This document shows positions 43,419-56,063 of a stretch of 64,000 nt of DNA, piece after piece. How positions within the stretch are numbered: position 1 is the stretch's first letter; each line of letters begins with the position of its first letter. A program made the translations under genes and the position numbers. Below the pieces are notes generated by a model. The model searched no databases. It was not told the origin of the DNA and saw only the letters and a list, made by a program, of their open reading frames with translations. The stretch is from contig JBAJFG010000019.1 of assembly GCA_037903475.1 (NCBI GenBank), positions 1,798,001-1,862,000 on the forward strand. Direction: 5' to 3'. This stretch comes from Ancylostoma caninum (Eukaryota; Nematoda; Chromadorea; Rhabditida; Ancylostomatidae).

Positions 43419-46400
43419 ATGATGATTGGAAGACCGGGTGATCGAAGAGGGTACATTTCACAGCCTCGGGAGCGCTCTCCCAGAAGGTGAAGTTTTCTAA
43501 ATTTGTGGCATTTATTTTTCGTTGTCTTGAAGATGTTTCCTTTTTCGAAGAATTGTCCTGAATGCTCCAACCGATAAGAAAGTTTTCGAAAGTGGCTGCT
43601 TGGATGAATTAGTAGGAAGTGTCTCCCGTTTTGAGCACAATCTTGATGGACGGCAACAAACCAGCTAATGCAGAGACCATCCCAATGTTCTGTTCAACCT
43701 AAACGTTTAGTGAGCCCAAAAGGATAATCACAATGGGGTTTTGGTGCTATCAAAAGGATCCTGTGTGATGCGGGGAGTCGGAAGATTTCCGCGTATCCCT
43801 ATCGGTAGCGTGACCTTTTTAACAATTACTCAGAAGGGAAGGTGTATTTCGCTTCCTAAAATTGTCCACTCGGTTCGTGCTATTTTATATTAAAAGAGGC
43901 TGAAATCAAGTGACCTCTCGTATCAAATCTCCTCAGGCGTTCGAAACGACGTCATTCCCGAGATTCACAAGAACACGATGATAGGAGAAGAAGGATGCCT
44001 CCATTTGACTACAGTCCTATGCATCCTGTTGACATGGTACAGTTCTGTTATTTGCGATACTGTGGAATTATTTCGAATATTTATGTTTTCTCCTTCTGTT
44101 AGTGTTTTTGGTAATATGCTTTTAATTCAGCAGCTGAGCAATTGTTCCGATGATGCGGACAGCAGATTGTTTGCGCGTAATATTGGACTCGAGCCATATC
44201 ACGGGGCCATGATGGATGTGAGGCCTCCACCTGGGCGGTACGTACCTGGAATTGGTCTCTAGTTTTTTTTTTTGCCCCTAATTCGTTCCTGCACTACCTG
44301 TGTTTGTTCAAAAATAATGCTGTTGTTATGCCTGAATTCAGCTCTGAGTGACCATTGAATTTATGGCACTTGGCGTTGGAAAATCTACTTTTCAATCGCG
44401 TCGGCTTATTTATGGATCCGCCGTAAGAAATAAAGAACAAAAACAAGTTCGCATCTATTCGCTCTCATCCCTGTGACCCGAGTATGGGCCGACGGAGGTG
44501 TTAACAGTAAAATTAGCCACCTGTTTGACAATAACGCTCTATGTTAGTCAAATTTCTTGGGAATGGACACACTTGGAATGGAATATCTTAAAATTTTTTT
44601 TTATTTCAGAGATGTGCATCTCCCGTCGATGATTCATCCTGACGATCGCGTTCGCGAAGGAATAGTTTTCGAATACGCTAACTATTTTGAGGTACTTCAA
44701 AGTGTTAACATTTTTTTCACTTTGGCTTTGAACGCTTTGATTTCGAGCACGTTTACTGCCACTGGCAGCAGGCATGTACGGATGTATGCAGAGAATTTCT
44801 CTTGATTGTAATCCGACCATTATAGACTTCACAAAATAAGTTCAGAGCAGATTTCTAGAGCAAACTACAAAACATACGCAGACCGCTGTAAGTAAGCTCG
44901 ATATAAGCTTTAGAAGTTGTGAATTGAGAATACTATGTGGCAGTTTTGGACATACGTCAGAGATGTTTCTTTCGCTTTGGCATTTGCTAGTTGCTATATC
45001 GAAATCTACTGAAGCGAACACTTTGCCTTCCCACAAATTAAAGAAAAACTCTGATATCTCACCTCGTTTTCAATGTTGGAGTTGTTAGCAAGCTCTGAAT
45101 CTTCTTGTCACGATGATTCTATTATTTATATCGAAACTCACAAAAACGACGAACTTTTTCCGTAGGGTTCAATGTGTAAATTCCGCCGGCCACGTGGACG
45201 TAGCGGTGCTGTTGTTCTGGCTGTCTGCCACAACTGCAGCATATGCCAACAACTATTGGCTTATTTGATCGACAAGATCAGTAGTGACAGACGGCCAGCG
45301 ATGTCAATTCGGTTCAAAAAGCTGCCGCTGACCCCGCCAAAAAAGCGGTGTGAGGTGTGAGGTCCGTTTTTATACATACTGTGTACACTGCTGGAATCAG
45401 CGTGTCCACAAGCTCTAGAATAGAAAACGATAGAATAGCCTAGGTAAACGAGATATGGTCTATTAGTTCTGGGGTGGCGTGCATCCGCACCGCTCCATCT
45501 TCTTCATCGCTATCTCTAGCAAGCGAGACAGCGAGAGAGAGAGTGATAGCTATAGCTGTCTGCGTATCATAGCCAACCATCACCTGGTCGGCTATGATAC
45601 GCAGACAATGACAATGATATAGAGAAGGGTGAGAGGTGCGGAAACGCGCCACCCCAGAACTAACACACCATACATTCTTGGTGTTTATCTCCTACCAATC
45701 AATTTATTTGTGAATTTTAGACTTATTAAGTGTTACTCCGTTACAGTGTTATACCTACTTATTCTGATAGGTTACAACTTAACGTGGTAAGATGGCACTG
45801 CTTAGTACCCCGTTGCTGAGTTTTCTTTCTCTTGTAGTGAGAGGCGCAATAGCCAGTATTTGTTGTACTTAATACTTAAATCATGAGGATGCATTTTCAT
45901 TTACATAACTGGCAGAGGTTCTCCAGTCTTACAGGTGTTATTTTCAGTTCTTGACGAATTGGCTGGACGAAACCAATAAAGTCCTCATGAGGTTTAATCC
46001 ATCAGCACAGCCAATGCAAATTGATGACACAATTACACGTAAGTGCAGAATTTTTCTTGAGTATAGCCCCGAGCGCTAGTTCGTGCATTTCTTTCTCATA
46101 TTTTGACAGCATGTTGGAATTTCAATATAGCATTGGCAGTCTTTGCGGTTGCGAATTTCATTGGTGTTCATAATGTCTTGCTGCAGGAACTGCTACTTAT
46201 CCATTAAGTCATCAGGGTTTAGAACTTTTCCACTTGTGGAAAGAAAGCTTAACAATGAACCGACGTAATATTCGTTTCATGGTTTTAGGTATGTGAAAAT
46301 GTTTCCGCCCTTTTAAGCATAATTGAGACTTTTTTTGAAAGAGAAACAGAGCAGATTCATCAAACAATTAGCCATCGTTGGGTATAACCTTTCCCCATCT

Positions 46401-49400
46401 TTCTGGGAAGAGATGGATGCCGCTGCTATGGAAAGCCTTGTTCTCCGACTCGATCTATTCTTTCACCCATTTTTCGACATATTCAAAAGATTGGAAGCGC
46501 TGCTCGAAAAGCCTGTGGGACATCGACAGAGAGAAATGGCAGTCTGACAGGGCATAGTCTGGTGAATAAGCCGCATGGGGTAGCCCATCCCAGCGAACTG
46601 CTTCAAGCGTTTCCTTGGCGGCTTTTGTGACATTTGCCAGAAAGGCACTACTCCACATTGGGACCGCAAATTTTTCAAGAAAAAAAGTTTTCCTCGCCGA
46701 AATTTTGTACAGAGGGGTTGTTTGAGGTGCTGAAAGCGAATATCCTATCCATTTCGTACCACAACTCCGTTTTTGTAGGGCTGTGGTAGGATTACTGTGA
46801 CAAAAAAAAATGCTTATTTGGCTCAAATTCGACATGACTATCGCATCTGCAGTCAAATTCGTCGTCAATAGCAGCGTTGGATCAGATCGGAGCGACTGTA
46901 GCCTAGGCTTCTGTTGTTTACTGTTTACTTGGCCTGAAGACGAGCTTAAGCTCGAAACGTGGCCGATAAAGCGTGAAATCGAGTCTTCATCAGCTTACCT
47001 ACCAAAGATGATTATCGCCGTAGAACACAACGATGTTGATGCAATTCAAAACAAACGTGTACTGAATATTATTGACAGATGTCAAACTAACAACAATAAT
47101 CATCGTTTACGAAGCATTTGGAAGGAAAACTATTTACAGCGACTACGCGAGCAGAGAAAGCACGAATCATTCTACCAGCTGGTGTTTTTGACAGAAATGA
47201 TCTCCTTCATTGCGACATTGTTATTACGGGCCTTCCACCATGTGTGTTCTTTGGCAGCGGATTTGGTCATAGGTGCGTTTTGTTGACGATTCTTTACATC
47301 CTTACCATGACTCTAATGTGACGATAAGTTTTCTGTTGTTTTATATTTTTGGGAACAACCTCGCACGCAAGCTTGATTGGTGAAATAAAATGCAGCTAGC
47401 TACCTCCAAGTCAGCGCCATAGGATGTAGTCTGTCATGTTTAACATAGATGGGAAATATTGGAGGCTGAATTTTCTATCCAGGATCAGGGTTCAACGAGA
47501 AATAAAGAACGGGTGTCATATTTACGCCGGTTGAGGAAGGGGGAAGGGCGGCCGTATGAGTGTCATTTTTTTTCGTCAGCAACATCTTTGACCCTGAACA
47601 CAACGCATGACACATGAACACATACACTTTTAGGGCTATGCTAGCAAAAGGTGCGGCGGCGAAAGATCTCATTGACAAATGTTATCGAGTTGGTTTGATT
47701 ACCGAAGCTCTGCATGCTTCAATAGGAAATCATCCATTCCTCAAAAAGGTTGACTTTTTTTAAATATTCGTGTTTTAGTCAATACATTATACAGTCAGAT
47801 TCAGTACATGTCCACTTCTGATTTTATAGATTTGTTGTTTTTTTTTAATGAAACGTTATTCAGAAGGATCTCCCTCAAGAAGACTATGGTCTTGCCGTGG
47901 ATGCACTTATTGATCTCGATAAAAAGATGTCCGCAAGTAAGAAATCCTTTGTTTCCAACAGTGCCTGAATTATTTTCTGCTTCTGTGCATTTGGGCGTTA
48001 AAGAGTTCCGCTCTATTTTTGTTGTAACCTAAATTATGCTAATTATGACAGTAACGTAAGAGTCTAAGAAGGCAAAATTTTTTGAAAAGATGGCGCGATG
48101 ACTAGTCAAAATTTCCTAAATTGGATGTGTAACGTTTTTTAGCAGTTGTAACAACACCACTGATATATTAATGTGTACCAAGAGGAGTTACCAAACATCT
48201 TTGAAACACGCATATTACTTCATTTTTAGCGTCTTGGCCGTGGGATATTTATTCGGCAAGGGAGATGGAACAGGATGTACTGGATAGGTTGAAGTCTGTG
48301 TTTAGTGCGGTGAGACTTCATTATTGTGTCTCCTCTTCTTTTGACTACACCACTGCTTTTCAACTGCAGTACATATTACAAGGTCTCTAAAAATCCGTTT
48401 CCGTAATCGAGTACGCATCTCAAGAATCTGTTTCTAACCGCCCTGCATCAGAAATTCTGAATTAATGTGGGAATTGTATGATCAGAAATCGCTTCAGCCT
48501 TGGTTTCTGTTTAAGGTAATGAGGGATATCTATTTCCGCGACCAAACACGTGGTCGAAGCGATTTTCGGGACGCCCCGGTGAGTCAATTCTTTTAATTTC
48601 TACACCTTTGTGTTCGCTGGAGTAGTGTACAGTTCTTAACCGATCTGAAGAATCTCGTAGTGCCTTAAAACAGATCACGCATTCATTCGCTTCTTATGGA
48701 GGAGAACGACTAATTCATCAGATGGCCGATAAGCTTCTTCTTAGGCGTCACTGATTGCACAGCGGTTTTCTTTATTTCTGTTAGAACTATACACAGCTAG
48801 TTTTGAGCGCTAACCTTGTGGATAAGCTCATTTGCGCTTTTTTTGCGCTGATGCAGCTGTCTCTATGTTATCAATCAAACACTGATAACTATCCGTCGTT
48901 CACGTAAGTTGTGCGGTTTTCTTTAGATGAATACGAATGGTTCAATGAGCTCCGCCCTGATCGAAAGTCGCAAGAACACGGACTTTTGTCGTCGTTGCAA
49001 ACTCTACGGTCACACGGAAAGAGAATGTAGGAGCGACTACTCTAATGATAGACCAAGGGGACGCAGTCGATCTCCCGCACTTCCTCGAGAGCCGAGAGCA
49101 GAACGTCACTATGAACGAGGTCGTCGAAGTGACCGTTATGACTATAGTGACATAAGGAGCGGACCTTCACACTACACTCCAGATGAAATCGCACAAAAGA
49201 TTGCACAGCAGCGCGAGGAACTACTCAGACGAGAAATGATGATACGCTCACCTGAAGCTATAGATGACGAGCTTCTGCCTCAGACGGCCTACCTTCCACA
49301 ACCTCTAATCCCACTCGGCGGTGGTCCTGGAACATTGGTTCAGTCTGCTACCCAACTGGTTGACCCGATGTTGATTCAACACCAGCTGAGATCTCGTGAA

Positions 49401-50369
49401 GAGGATGAGTATCGCGCAAAGAGGGAAGCTGAAGCTCGCAGAATGGAAGAGGAGCAGCGTTTGAAGGAAAAGGAAAGGGAATTGGAACGTCGAATGCAAA
49501 GGGAACTCGAGGAAAAGAAGCGAGCATTGGAGGAAGAAATACGCAAGCAGGTACAAATGGAGGAGCGGGCGAAGCTGCAGATGGAGCTGGCGCAGCGTCA
49601 TACTCAGCAGCAAACTCTCCATGGTGTGGATCCGTCATATCCTTCATTCTCATCGCAGCATTTAAACAGTTCGTTCATGTTACCTTCACTTCCCTCGTTC
49701 GCGGCGAGTGGCTATGCTAACGAACTCAGTACTGGATCGTACTCTTCGGCCCCAGATTTCGAAATGGAGGAGATTAAACGGCTGGTAAAGGAAACCGAGG
49801 ACAAATTGTTGGACCTACAGCGTAACGCTCGTGAAGCAGAGCTGTCGGCCATCTTCCAGTCGCGAGCGTTTCAAACGGTAGCCGAACTCGGCGACAATGC
49901 GTATTTGTTGGATCGCAGCCAGAAGCAGCATCTTTTATGCGAATTGAAGGAACTTCTTAGTCACGCTGGGCCAAGAGAAAGGGAAAGGAAAGCGAGGAGT
50001 AGACATCGTAGCCATAGCAGGGAGAGATCCAGAAGGGAAAGTAGCCGTCATCATCGCGAACGCACTCCACATCGTCGCTCGAGATCTCCAAGACGTCACG
50101 GAAGCTATAGACGTTCAAAGGAACGAGAGGTATACAAGGAAGTGCGGCATCAAGTTGGTGGCATCACTTTGCGAAATCTTTCTCCAACTGAGCAACGACG
50201 TCTGAAAGTGGGTGATATTGTCGTGGCTCAAGATGTGAAAACAGGAAAGTGGACGACTGCCCATATTACGAAGATTTCCAGTGATAGAGCAACTCTCACT
50301 ATTGGCAACGCAACGTGGAAGAAGAACCTTGATGAGCTTTTTAAGGAAGTCCCAGAATGGTCCGCGTAA
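43419..50369 (+). CDS. Unnamed 13-exon RS / zinc-knuckle / Tudor-like protein gene
   Basis: Exons: 43419-43486, 43937-44036, 44131-44237, 44610-44691, 45166-45354, 45948-46038, 46187-46288, 47140-47272, 47634-47748, 47865-47937, 48230-48309, 48516-48578, 48927-50369. All introns are GT-AG and phases agree throughout, giving 881 residues. The start ATG lies one base after ctttgtag, as at a spliced-leader site. Residues 1-56 are Arg/Ser-rich (RERSPRR, RRRRMPPF). The middle (about 60-400) has no family I recognise but looks conserved, e.g. GAVVLAVCHNCS, HCDIVITGLPPCVFFGSGFG and SWPWDIYSAREMEQDVL. The last exon adds a CCHC knuckle, coiled coil, RS domain and Tudor-like end. RS plus RNA-binding parts suggest a nuclear RNA-processing role (inference). 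The phase-0 exon 45166-45354 could be skipped without changing the frame. Intron 7 holds a mariner relic, intron 5 a MITE. Confidence 0.75.
45454..45672. mobile_element. MITE in intron of the RS gene
   Basis: About 219 bp with 26-bp inverted ends (ttagttctggggtggcg and complement, two mismatches further out) and TA at both edges. The centre is a separate hairpin, gtctgcgtatcatagcc with its complement at about 45590-45606. Confidence 0.75.
46320..46650 (-). pseudogene. Mariner transposase C-terminal relic
   Basis: On the minus strand: AKETLEAVRWDGLPHAAYSP then DYALSDCHFSLSMSHRLF, matching the third-acid region of mariner (YSPDLAPSDYHLF type), followed after shifts by FPERWGKVIPNDG. Only the last third survives. 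It lies in the intron between 46288 and 47140 of the RS gene. Confidence 0.7.
46700..46805 (+). repeat. Dispersed 'tttgaggtgctgaacacgaa' family, copy 5
   Basis: ttgtttgaggtgctgaaagc with tatcctatccatttcgtacc and ttgtagggctgtggtagg, close to the 22500 copy. Confidence 0.6.
48927..50369 (+). CDS. Last exon of the RS gene: zinc knuckle, coiled coil, RS, Tudor-like
   Basis: This 480-codon exon holds most recognisable domains. A zinc knuckle CX2CX4HX4C (C21, C24, H29, C34 of the exon) is followed by RSRSP and an Arg-rich part. A Glu/Arg/Lys-rich coiled coil spans about 150-225. A Ser/Pro linker and a short helix-rich part follow. An RS domain covers about 350-405 (RSRHRSHSRERSRRESSR). The end (about 430-475) reads VGDIVVAQDVKTGKWTTAHI, the pattern of a Tudor or SH3-like barrel. 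The exon begins with ATG right after ttttctttag, so it could also start a shorter, trans-spliced product; in-phase joining to 48578 favours an internal exon. Confidence 0.8.
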   Translation: MNTNGSMSSALIESRKNTDFCRRCKLYGHTERECRSDYSNDRPRGRSRSPALPREPRAERHYERGRRSDRYDYSDIRSGPSHYTPDEIAQKIAQQREELLRREMMIRSPEAIDDELLPQTAYLPQPLIPLGGGPGTLVQSATQLVDPMLIQHQLRSREEDEYRAKREAEARRMEEEQRLKEKERELERRMQRELEEKKRALEEEIRKQVQMEERAKLQMELAQRHTQQQTLHGVDPSYPSFSSQHLNSSFMLPSLPSFAASGYANELSTGSYSSAPDFEMEEIKRLVKETEDKLLDLQRNAREAELSAIFQSRAFQTVAELGDNAYLLDRSQKQHLLCELKELLSHAGPRERERKARSRHRSHSRERSRRESSRHHRERTPHRRSRSPRRHGSYRRSKEREVYKEVRHQVGGITLRNLSPTEQRRLKVGDIVVAQDVKTGKWTTAHITKISSDRATLTIGNATWKKNLDELFKEVPEWSA

Positions 50370-52428
50370 TCATACCTCTTCATGTTAAAGCAGTTAAATC
50401 TTATGATATGTGTCGGAGCAGAAATCTCACCTTCCGCCTGTTTTTCGTTTATGAATATTCACTCATCACCACTGCAAAATCGTGTAAAAAATCCATGAAA
50501 TCTCCTTTTCCTCATTCATACAGGATGTTATACATTGCTGTGAGTTTTGAGAGATGCTTAGTCCCTTTTCTCTCATGTTCACGTATTAGAAGTCAGTATT
50601 CGTTGTTGTTTATTATCCTGTTATAATACTATAATTCGGCATCGTTTTCTCCAAAGATGTGAGAAGAGGTGATCGACTGACGCAATGTAGTCCTTTCAGT
50701 GCTGATTCAAATCTTAAAGTGAGTTTTTCTAGATCTTCATTCTTTGATTTAATTTATGTGGCCAACTTCTCTATCATTCATTGGGAGGATGTTCTTAACG
50801 TTCGGAAGAATAGTGTTCAGTGTTGTGTGCGCAAAAGGAAGACTGGTCGCACCGAACTGCAATGTTCTTGAAGCAGCTAGCAATGTGATAAAGCCCGACT
50901 CAGTCACATGATCATCTGGTGCTCTGGAGTATTTTCTGCGATGCAGGGATAGGGTATCGGCATAATCGACACACCGAAAACTTCCCTGAAGTAGAGGCTT
51001 TCTCATCCGCTGAGAAAGCCCCAGAAGTCACTTCCATCTGTGGAAGAATTGTGTCTGAATTTACTCAAAGATTATCTTAGCCACGTCCGGAGTTTTCATT
51101 CCGAGCGAGACCTGGCTGAACAGTAAAATGGGGGCTGGACCAGTTGTGGCTGGTGCCTGGCGCTATTGGAGGACCAGTTTTGCTGTGCACAGCAAAAATG
51201 GCGCGAGACACTTCGCCGTTGGCTGAGCGAGCTTTCAGCAGCCATGTACTTTGCGACCAGCACAGCTAAACTCTGTATGGACTTCACTGGAATGTAGAGC
51301 TGCGTCTCGATTACTACACTATCAGAACTCCATTTGAGGATGCGTTACGACGAACCACTCCAGCTTAGGAGTCATGACTAGTATCAGGTTTCGGGGAATG
51401 CTTGAGGCACCCTGCTCTCGATTCTCAATATTTTATCTTTTATCAGAAACCCTCGACATATGCATGTGGGCAATCAACTATGCATCAGTTACTCTACCGC
51501 AGGCTAGGGGAGAGAGTCATTGTCGGGGTGCCAGAAGTTTGAATACCTTCGCTCGGGGAAGTTACCAGTCGTTGATCTGAGGACCTCGAAGTCGGCGAAG
51601 CTAGGGCAGCAAAGAAGTGCTTTTGATTAATGGATTGACACTTAGTTGACGTGAGGTCGACGTATGGATCGGGTGCGGCGTCATGGTTCACGTCAGCTCC
51701 AGCTGTCAACAAGTCTACGAAGCAACGTGAAAGGCGTATTTTCATGCAGAATGTGCATTTTAGCACTTCGATGTCTCCTTTCGTGAAGCTGCGACTCGGA
51801 CATGACGAATGTGGGCGTCGAGTGTTGGTTCTCGGCGACTCCCGGTAGAGCCCTACCTTGCCGGTCGCGCCGGACGATTCCCACTATACGGACGATTTCG
51901 AGTGTCGTCCAAACCGAAGCGTTGAAATCAACGACTCACACTTGCTTGGCTGATGAATTGCGAAGCGACGTTGTGTTGTGTTCGCTGTGGGCGCGGTTGC
52001 ACTCCAGTGAGGCACATACATGCTAATCGCTTGGATTGACTGTTCATCCATAGCCGTAACAAGTTGAAAAATCGAGCTGCGCTGCACTCTCATACACTCG
52101 TGGAGCAAATGCATTTCTACTAAACAATCGAATTTTTTTGCGGATAAGCCATATGAGGAGCATTTTAGGAAGATTTTTTTGTTCGGTGAACTGTCTCAAA
52201 CATTTCCCGGCAATTTGAAGAATTAAGAGCAATGCACGGGAGAAAGGATCTTGTCATACCCTTTTTCAACTGGCCTTGCTCTGTGTACTGAAAAATTCAG
52301 TTAGAGGGACGTTAAGAAGTTAAGAAGACATCTCGGAAGACGTTATTTTTCGTTAGGGAACGGTTGCAGTTGCGAATAGACAGGAGAATATAACACAGAC
52401 AATTAATCGTCAGATTTGAACGCAAAAA
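50370..52428. other. Downstream of the RS gene; no gene resolved
   Basis: No AATAAA close to the stop. Around 51690-51960 the minus strand has a longish open frame (IVRRDRQGRALPGVAE) that vaguely resembles a retroelement integrase tail; not strong enough to call. Confidence 0.35.
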
Positions 52429-55400
52429 ATGATGCTCCTGTTGTGTTCTATTGCCAGCATCCGAAATAAGAGCTCACGAAAGCGAACTAGTCCATATTTC
52501 AAAAGCAGCAGACTACTGATATTACCTATATTTACAAAAGTCAGAAGATTGGTACTTCGTGCTAGTTGCGACGTTTTGGAAATCATCGCAAAATCTATGA
52601 GTAAGTGCACACATTATTGCTACAACAACTGTAGACAAAGGATTCGCTTAACTGCCCAAAAGCCAATCGAACGAGCTGTGCAGATAAATAGCGGATGAGC
52701 GATGTGACGTAGGCAGTGGTCACTGAGGGCTTAGTGAAACTCAGAAACATTTCTGGTGATAGGAAATGAAGTTCTTTGCTGGTAGCTGCTTCCATCTCCA
52801 TTTATTTTTGAGGGTTCATCGTTATGGAAGGAAGCGGTCGACCGAACCAGAATATTTGGGGTCGTAGTAAAGTGTCATGGCGGCGAAATCAGCTGCCTGC
52901 ACAACTCGTCGCCACATTTGGGGCGATGATCGCATGGGCGGCGACCTTCCAACACTGAAGAATGGAAGATCATCACCATCCGTGGCGGTGCTGCGAGCAC
53001 GTATGTGCGGAGCACTGATCTCATCGCCTCGGAGGCCGAATGAACTACTGGGAGTATGGTGAAGGTGTGAAGGTACGTATGATCAGGTGAGCGAATTACA
53101 CAGAATGCATCTGAGCCTACGGACTCTCAGGCATGTTGATTTTCTCCCCACAGCACAGAACCAGCTTGAATGTGTACGACTTGTCAGATGCACAGAGGTG
53201 CTTCCGGTGCTTCTGACAAGCACTCGTCCTAGCGTCTTGGCCGCGGTTCATAACTGTCTCACACCCTAAAAGTCTAAAACAGGCTCGAAGTGATGGAGTG
53301 CGTGGTTACACGTACGTTTTATCACTATTCGTGTACGGCCTGTCCGATTCACCGTGGCAATGATCACCATACTCCTCTCCAACGTGAATGCGATCATCAC
53401 CCTGAAGATGATGTGCGATGATCGCACTGGAGACTTTACTACGGGCCTTGGTTACATTTGTCAAGCAGACAGATTGGAGTAATAATCTCTCCTCCATATA
53501 GAAAGAACAGCAAATACAGACTTTTGGATGTGAGAGCCAGTGACGTTCCTATTGGAGCCACGGATCCCTATCCCTCAGCTTTGCAGTCTCTCTTCTTCCA
53601 CAGATCTTCGGCAATTCATCTTTGTATTACCATAAAGTACAGGAGACTGTACAGAAGTTTGCAGGAATAGCGAGAGGGTGGGACTGCTTCACAACATTTG
53701 CCTCCATCATGACAAGAACATGCATTACAAGATGATGCGAAAAGCTGTACGTCTGCTCAGGCAATGCAGTCATGAGTCATGCAGAGGATTTCGGCCATAA
53801 ATTTCATATTGAATGAATTCCTTCATGCAACACCTTAGTGGCTAACAAGTAAGCTGCTTTGTGAAGCGTTAAGGCAGCAGAATGATCCGTGATTGAAGTG
53901 TTAACCTCTGGTGGCAAGGAAGAGGGCTAGTTGCAAACAGTTTCAATAGGATGCTAACAAACATAACCCGTGCTACGTTTAAGTGTTCTGTCCAGAAATG
54001 ATGAGTAGTGCTTTTCTGACCTTTAAGTTCTAGATCAATGAGATAGTTTCAGATGTGGTTTCCATGGTTCCTTCCGTCTTCTGCAGTTTGTGTTAAGTAG
54101 GACGCAGCAGTAGCCGAGAAAATACAGGTAGGGTAGCATAGTTTATGCTTCTGTTCCTATTCATTAATTGAAGGAGAAGAAAAATGACTTAGGGAGGGTA
54201 ATGCTAAGGATTTTTGATGTTTGGGAATATAAATATGGTCAATTGTTCTTTGCTTTTCAAATATATAATAGACTTGTTCATAACTCTTTCTTCATTTCCA
54301 GGACATTCACCGTTTATTGCTGCGTGATTCCACTACTTTCTTGGAATGTTCTAAAAATGGAGGTGATTTTTTACAGCTGTCTTTGTATTGATGAGGAGTG
54401 GGAGTACGACAAGGAACTAAAAGTAGCCTCGATCGGTGGTTTCGACAGCGCTACATAGATATTCTAACACACTGTACTTTCGAGCTACTGAGTATGCTCA
54501 AGTCTGTAAATTCAGCTCTATCGACACTCACTATATATGCTTTTTGTCGCTGTGGAAGAGTGACCAATCGTCGATGCCGCCTCAATTTCCCACACTTTCC
54601 AATAGCTGTGCGCAATAGTCACAAAAACCGAACCGTATGAGCAATTGGTTCAAATTTGATGCGAAGCGTTATAGTATAGAAAACATTTGCAGTGCTATAT
54701 TCGTTGGGCACAAATGAAATGGAATGAGGCAGTCGCTGAGATCCTGGGAATTGAACAAGTGAGAATTGAAAGAAGGTGAGCCACAACAGTTACATAAATG
54801 AATTTATAGTGACACAAACGCTCTATGCTGATGTGATTGGAGCTGTGAAAAACGGTGTTCCACATGCACATGTACAACGGTTGAGTACAGAGCCCGTCAC
54901 ATCTGAAGCGTAGATATTTGTACTCCGAGTTACTGAATGGAACTGACTAGCCCAAAATCTATCGGTGCCGGGCATTAGTTTTGGTTCCTTGTTCGAAACT
55001 AATGATGAACTGGAGATTCGCAGCGGATCTTTAGTTTGTCACTAGCAACCCCTGATCTTACTATACAGCATGACCCAGAGTTATCTTTTCGTGGCATTCC
55101 CTATAAGAACTCTTCTGGGCCGAAATTCACAATGAGAAAATCGTACCAAAGTCGACTTACTCAAAAACAATCACGTCTTTCAAGTTCAAGTTACTTTTTC
55201 TTACCAATTTCTTGGATGAATTTGGTGTTATTGGTAACAATTTTTCAGTTGTGAGGTTCAAATATCTACGTTTTACCACTGGCTTGGTGCGAAATGAGAA
55301 AATCGTACCAAAGACGTTTTACCACTGGCTTGGTGCTCACTCAGTCGCAACTTGTGTGAATGACTCGCTAAGGAGCTTCTCAGATATTTTTGCCGCATAT

Positions 55401-56063
55401 TTCCAATTTCCGGCGAGAGACGAGTAAATACAATAGTAATCAGCTGAGTCGTTTGCAAGGAAGGCGAGATATCCGTCATGTCGGTGTGTAAAAGAATGTA
55501 AACAATAAAGAATATCGCTGGCTTCACTTTTCATGGTCACATTTATTCAGAAATATTGAATGTCATTCTTTTCAGCTCCTTCAGCGAATTGGCACTGAGA
55601 CGCACTGATGTCATCGATTTCCTCTCACATCATTTGGAGAAATGTGTTGCATTGAAAAATAAATGTTTTCATATGTTTTATATTTTTATTAGTGCAGTGA
55701 GAATTGATGCGAGAAAGCTCAAGAATTGATTGAGAATTTTCAAGAAGGTTCGGTTGATTTATAAGACACCGAGCCAGAGTTCGAACTCGTGCACCACGCA
55801 GCCTCCGGGCTAACTGAACTCTAAAAAAAGTCCTGATCCAGATCGCCACTTCGTCTACGCATTCCAGTGCAGGTGGCTTATGAAATAGCGCTTCGGCAGT
55901 CATCTAAGCGCAATTACGGAAGCTTCTCATTTGGGCATTATTTCAGATGTCCTTGGAGAGCTACATGGATGGTAGCATTCCAGCAGTGGACCTTGCCTAC
56001 CCAACCCAACACCAGAACTTGACGGAGTTTATCAATATTGAACGCGCTAAACGTCGTTTATAA
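52429..56063 (+). CDS. Unresolved multi-exon gene, candidate exons only
   Basis: Several plus-strand pieces have exon form, but I cannot chain them all. 52429-52600 (RRLVLRASCDVLEIIAKSM) ends at a strong donor, gtaagtgc. 53152 onward, after ctccccacag, reads in matching phase LECVRLVRCTEVLPVLL but meets TAA at 53270. 53673-53760 reads SERVGLLHNICLHHDKNM. 54302 onward, after catttccag, reads DIHRLLLRDSTTFLEC. 55576 onward reads SFSELALRRTDVIDFLSHHL. 55947-56063, after attatttcag, reads MSLESYMDGSIPAVDLAYP and ends at a stop, like a last exon. The Leu-rich helical look suggests an ARM/HEAT-like protein, but this is a guess and more than one gene may be involved. Confidence 0.35.
55131..55336. 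repeat. Local repeats aatgagaaaatcgtaccaaa and acgttttaccactggcttgg
   Basis: The first word occurs at 55131-55151 and 55293-55313; the second at 55268-55290 and 55314-55336, 46 bp apart. They are exact, which points to a recent local duplication. Confidence 0.75.
55760..55860 (-). repeat. tRNA-derived SINE-like piece
   Basis: On the minus strand tggcgatctgg (A-box-like) is followed about 60 nt later by gagttcgaactc (B-box-like). No proper acceptor stem forms, so this is not a working tRNA gene. Confidence 0.45.

Noticed and set aside
46950..47139. Open frame just upstream of exon 47140 of the RS gene
   Set aside because: Its phase does not fit the next exon; the acceptor at 47139 gives consistent phases on both sides.
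48904..48926. A 23-nt intron ending at the start of the last RS-gene exon (gtaagt...ctttag)
   Set aside because: Too short to splice; joining from the donor at 48579 keeps phase and gives a normal intron.
51693..51884. Possible retroelement integrase-tail fragment on the minus strand
   Set aside because: Only a vague resemblance over a few residues, without neighbouring domains.
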